Source: an uncultured Collinsella sp. | GTDB lineage: Bacteria; Actinomycetota; Coriobacteriia; Coriobacteriales; Coriobacteriaceae | NCBI GenBank assembly: GCA_900543605.1 | Contig: UQSK01000010.1 | Location: 1-50,805 of the forward strand | Length of the DNA stretch: 50,805 bases | Direction of reading: 5' to 3' | Shown here: piece after piece, positions 50,774 through 50,805 of the stretch | Numbering within the stretch: the stretch's first letter is position 1 | Layout: every line of letters begins with the position of its first letter | Notes under the pieces: generated by a model | Told to the model about the DNA's origin: nothing | Seen by the model: only the letters and a program-made list of their open reading frames with translations | Databases searched by the model: none | Program-made: the position numbers and the translations under genes

Positions 50774-50805
50774 CTGTCTCTTATACACATCTCCGAGCCC
50801 ACGAG
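50774..50805. other. Nextera transposase adapter sequence (contaminant)
   Basis: CTGTCTCTTATACACATCT at 50774-50792 is the Tn5 mosaic end used in Nextera libraries. The following CCGAGCCCACGAG is the start of the read-2 adapter. It is not genomic. Confidence 0.98.

Noticed and set aside
50499..50805. HAD phosphatase ending in SYPCLLYTSPSPR
   Set aside because: The last residues are translated adapter, not protein.

Overview
The window is mostly one genome: a high-GC, host-associated coriobacterial actinomycete, best guess Collinsella. The basis is uniformly GC-rich codon use with GAG/CTC/GCC preference from about 1.5 kb onward, a MIP-type lactate channel beside lactate racemase, a GlnR-like orphan regulator behind glnA, and dense short palindromic repeats between genes. 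Two parts are not native. Bases 1 to about 1.5 kb (atpD end, atpC, a DUF1294 gene, a small hypothetical gene, start of pta) look like a Faecalibacterium-type clostridium. They are joined inside an open frame to a histidyl-tRNA synthetase lacking its N-terminus, so this is an assembly chimera. The last 32 bases are Nextera adapter.

Layout: 1-1505 foreign ATP synthase/pta segment. 1506-5642 hisS (5'-truncated) and ppc. 5.6-10.8 kb lactate racemization: larA-larD on +, larB-larC-tetR on -, with two 127-bp hairpin elements flanking larA-larD. 10.9-13.5 kb serB and aspS, divergent. 13.6-20.3 kb beta-galactosidase locus: a LacI repressor, three identical operators, an EbgA/EbgC-like enzyme pair and an APC permease. 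20.4-24.5 kb a 228-bp MITE-like element, an HPr protein with Asp at position 46, and a feoA-feoA-feoB-Cys-rich protein iron uptake cluster. 24.6-27.5 kb an Old-Yellow-Enzyme-type Fe-S flavin reductase and a GntR regulator. 27.5-31.0 kb ketodeoxygluconate catabolism (eda, kdgK, LacI-type regulator). 31.1-31.9 kb an MntA/HepT-type toxin-antitoxin pair whose antitoxin is fused to a RelB/DinJ-like domain. 32.0-38.3 kb glnA, glnR-like gene, htrA, ligA. 38.3-39.6 kb a Phd/PIN toxin-antitoxin pair between two homologous gene-end remnants. 39.6-44.9 kb a MATE exporter with a MerR-type promoter, divergent from a heterodimeric ABC exporter. 45.1-46.1 kb an orphan nuclease-fold protein between two copies of a 65-bp palindrome. 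46.4-48.7 kb molybdenum cofactor genes moaA and a moaC-mobB fusion. 48.8-50.3 kb an MFS exporter behind a leader that looks like a translational attenuator. 50.5 kb a HAD phosphatase cut off by adapter.

The genes describe a gut fermenter that uses galactosides and uronate-derived ketodeoxygluconate, fixes CO2 on PEP, interconverts lactate isomers and imports Fe(II). The least expected features are non-coding: at least seven families of palindromic elements, several with mirrored (compensatory) differences between copies. The candidate translational attenuator and the three-domain toxin-antitoxin design are also notable. No tRNA, rRNA or CRISPR array was seen.
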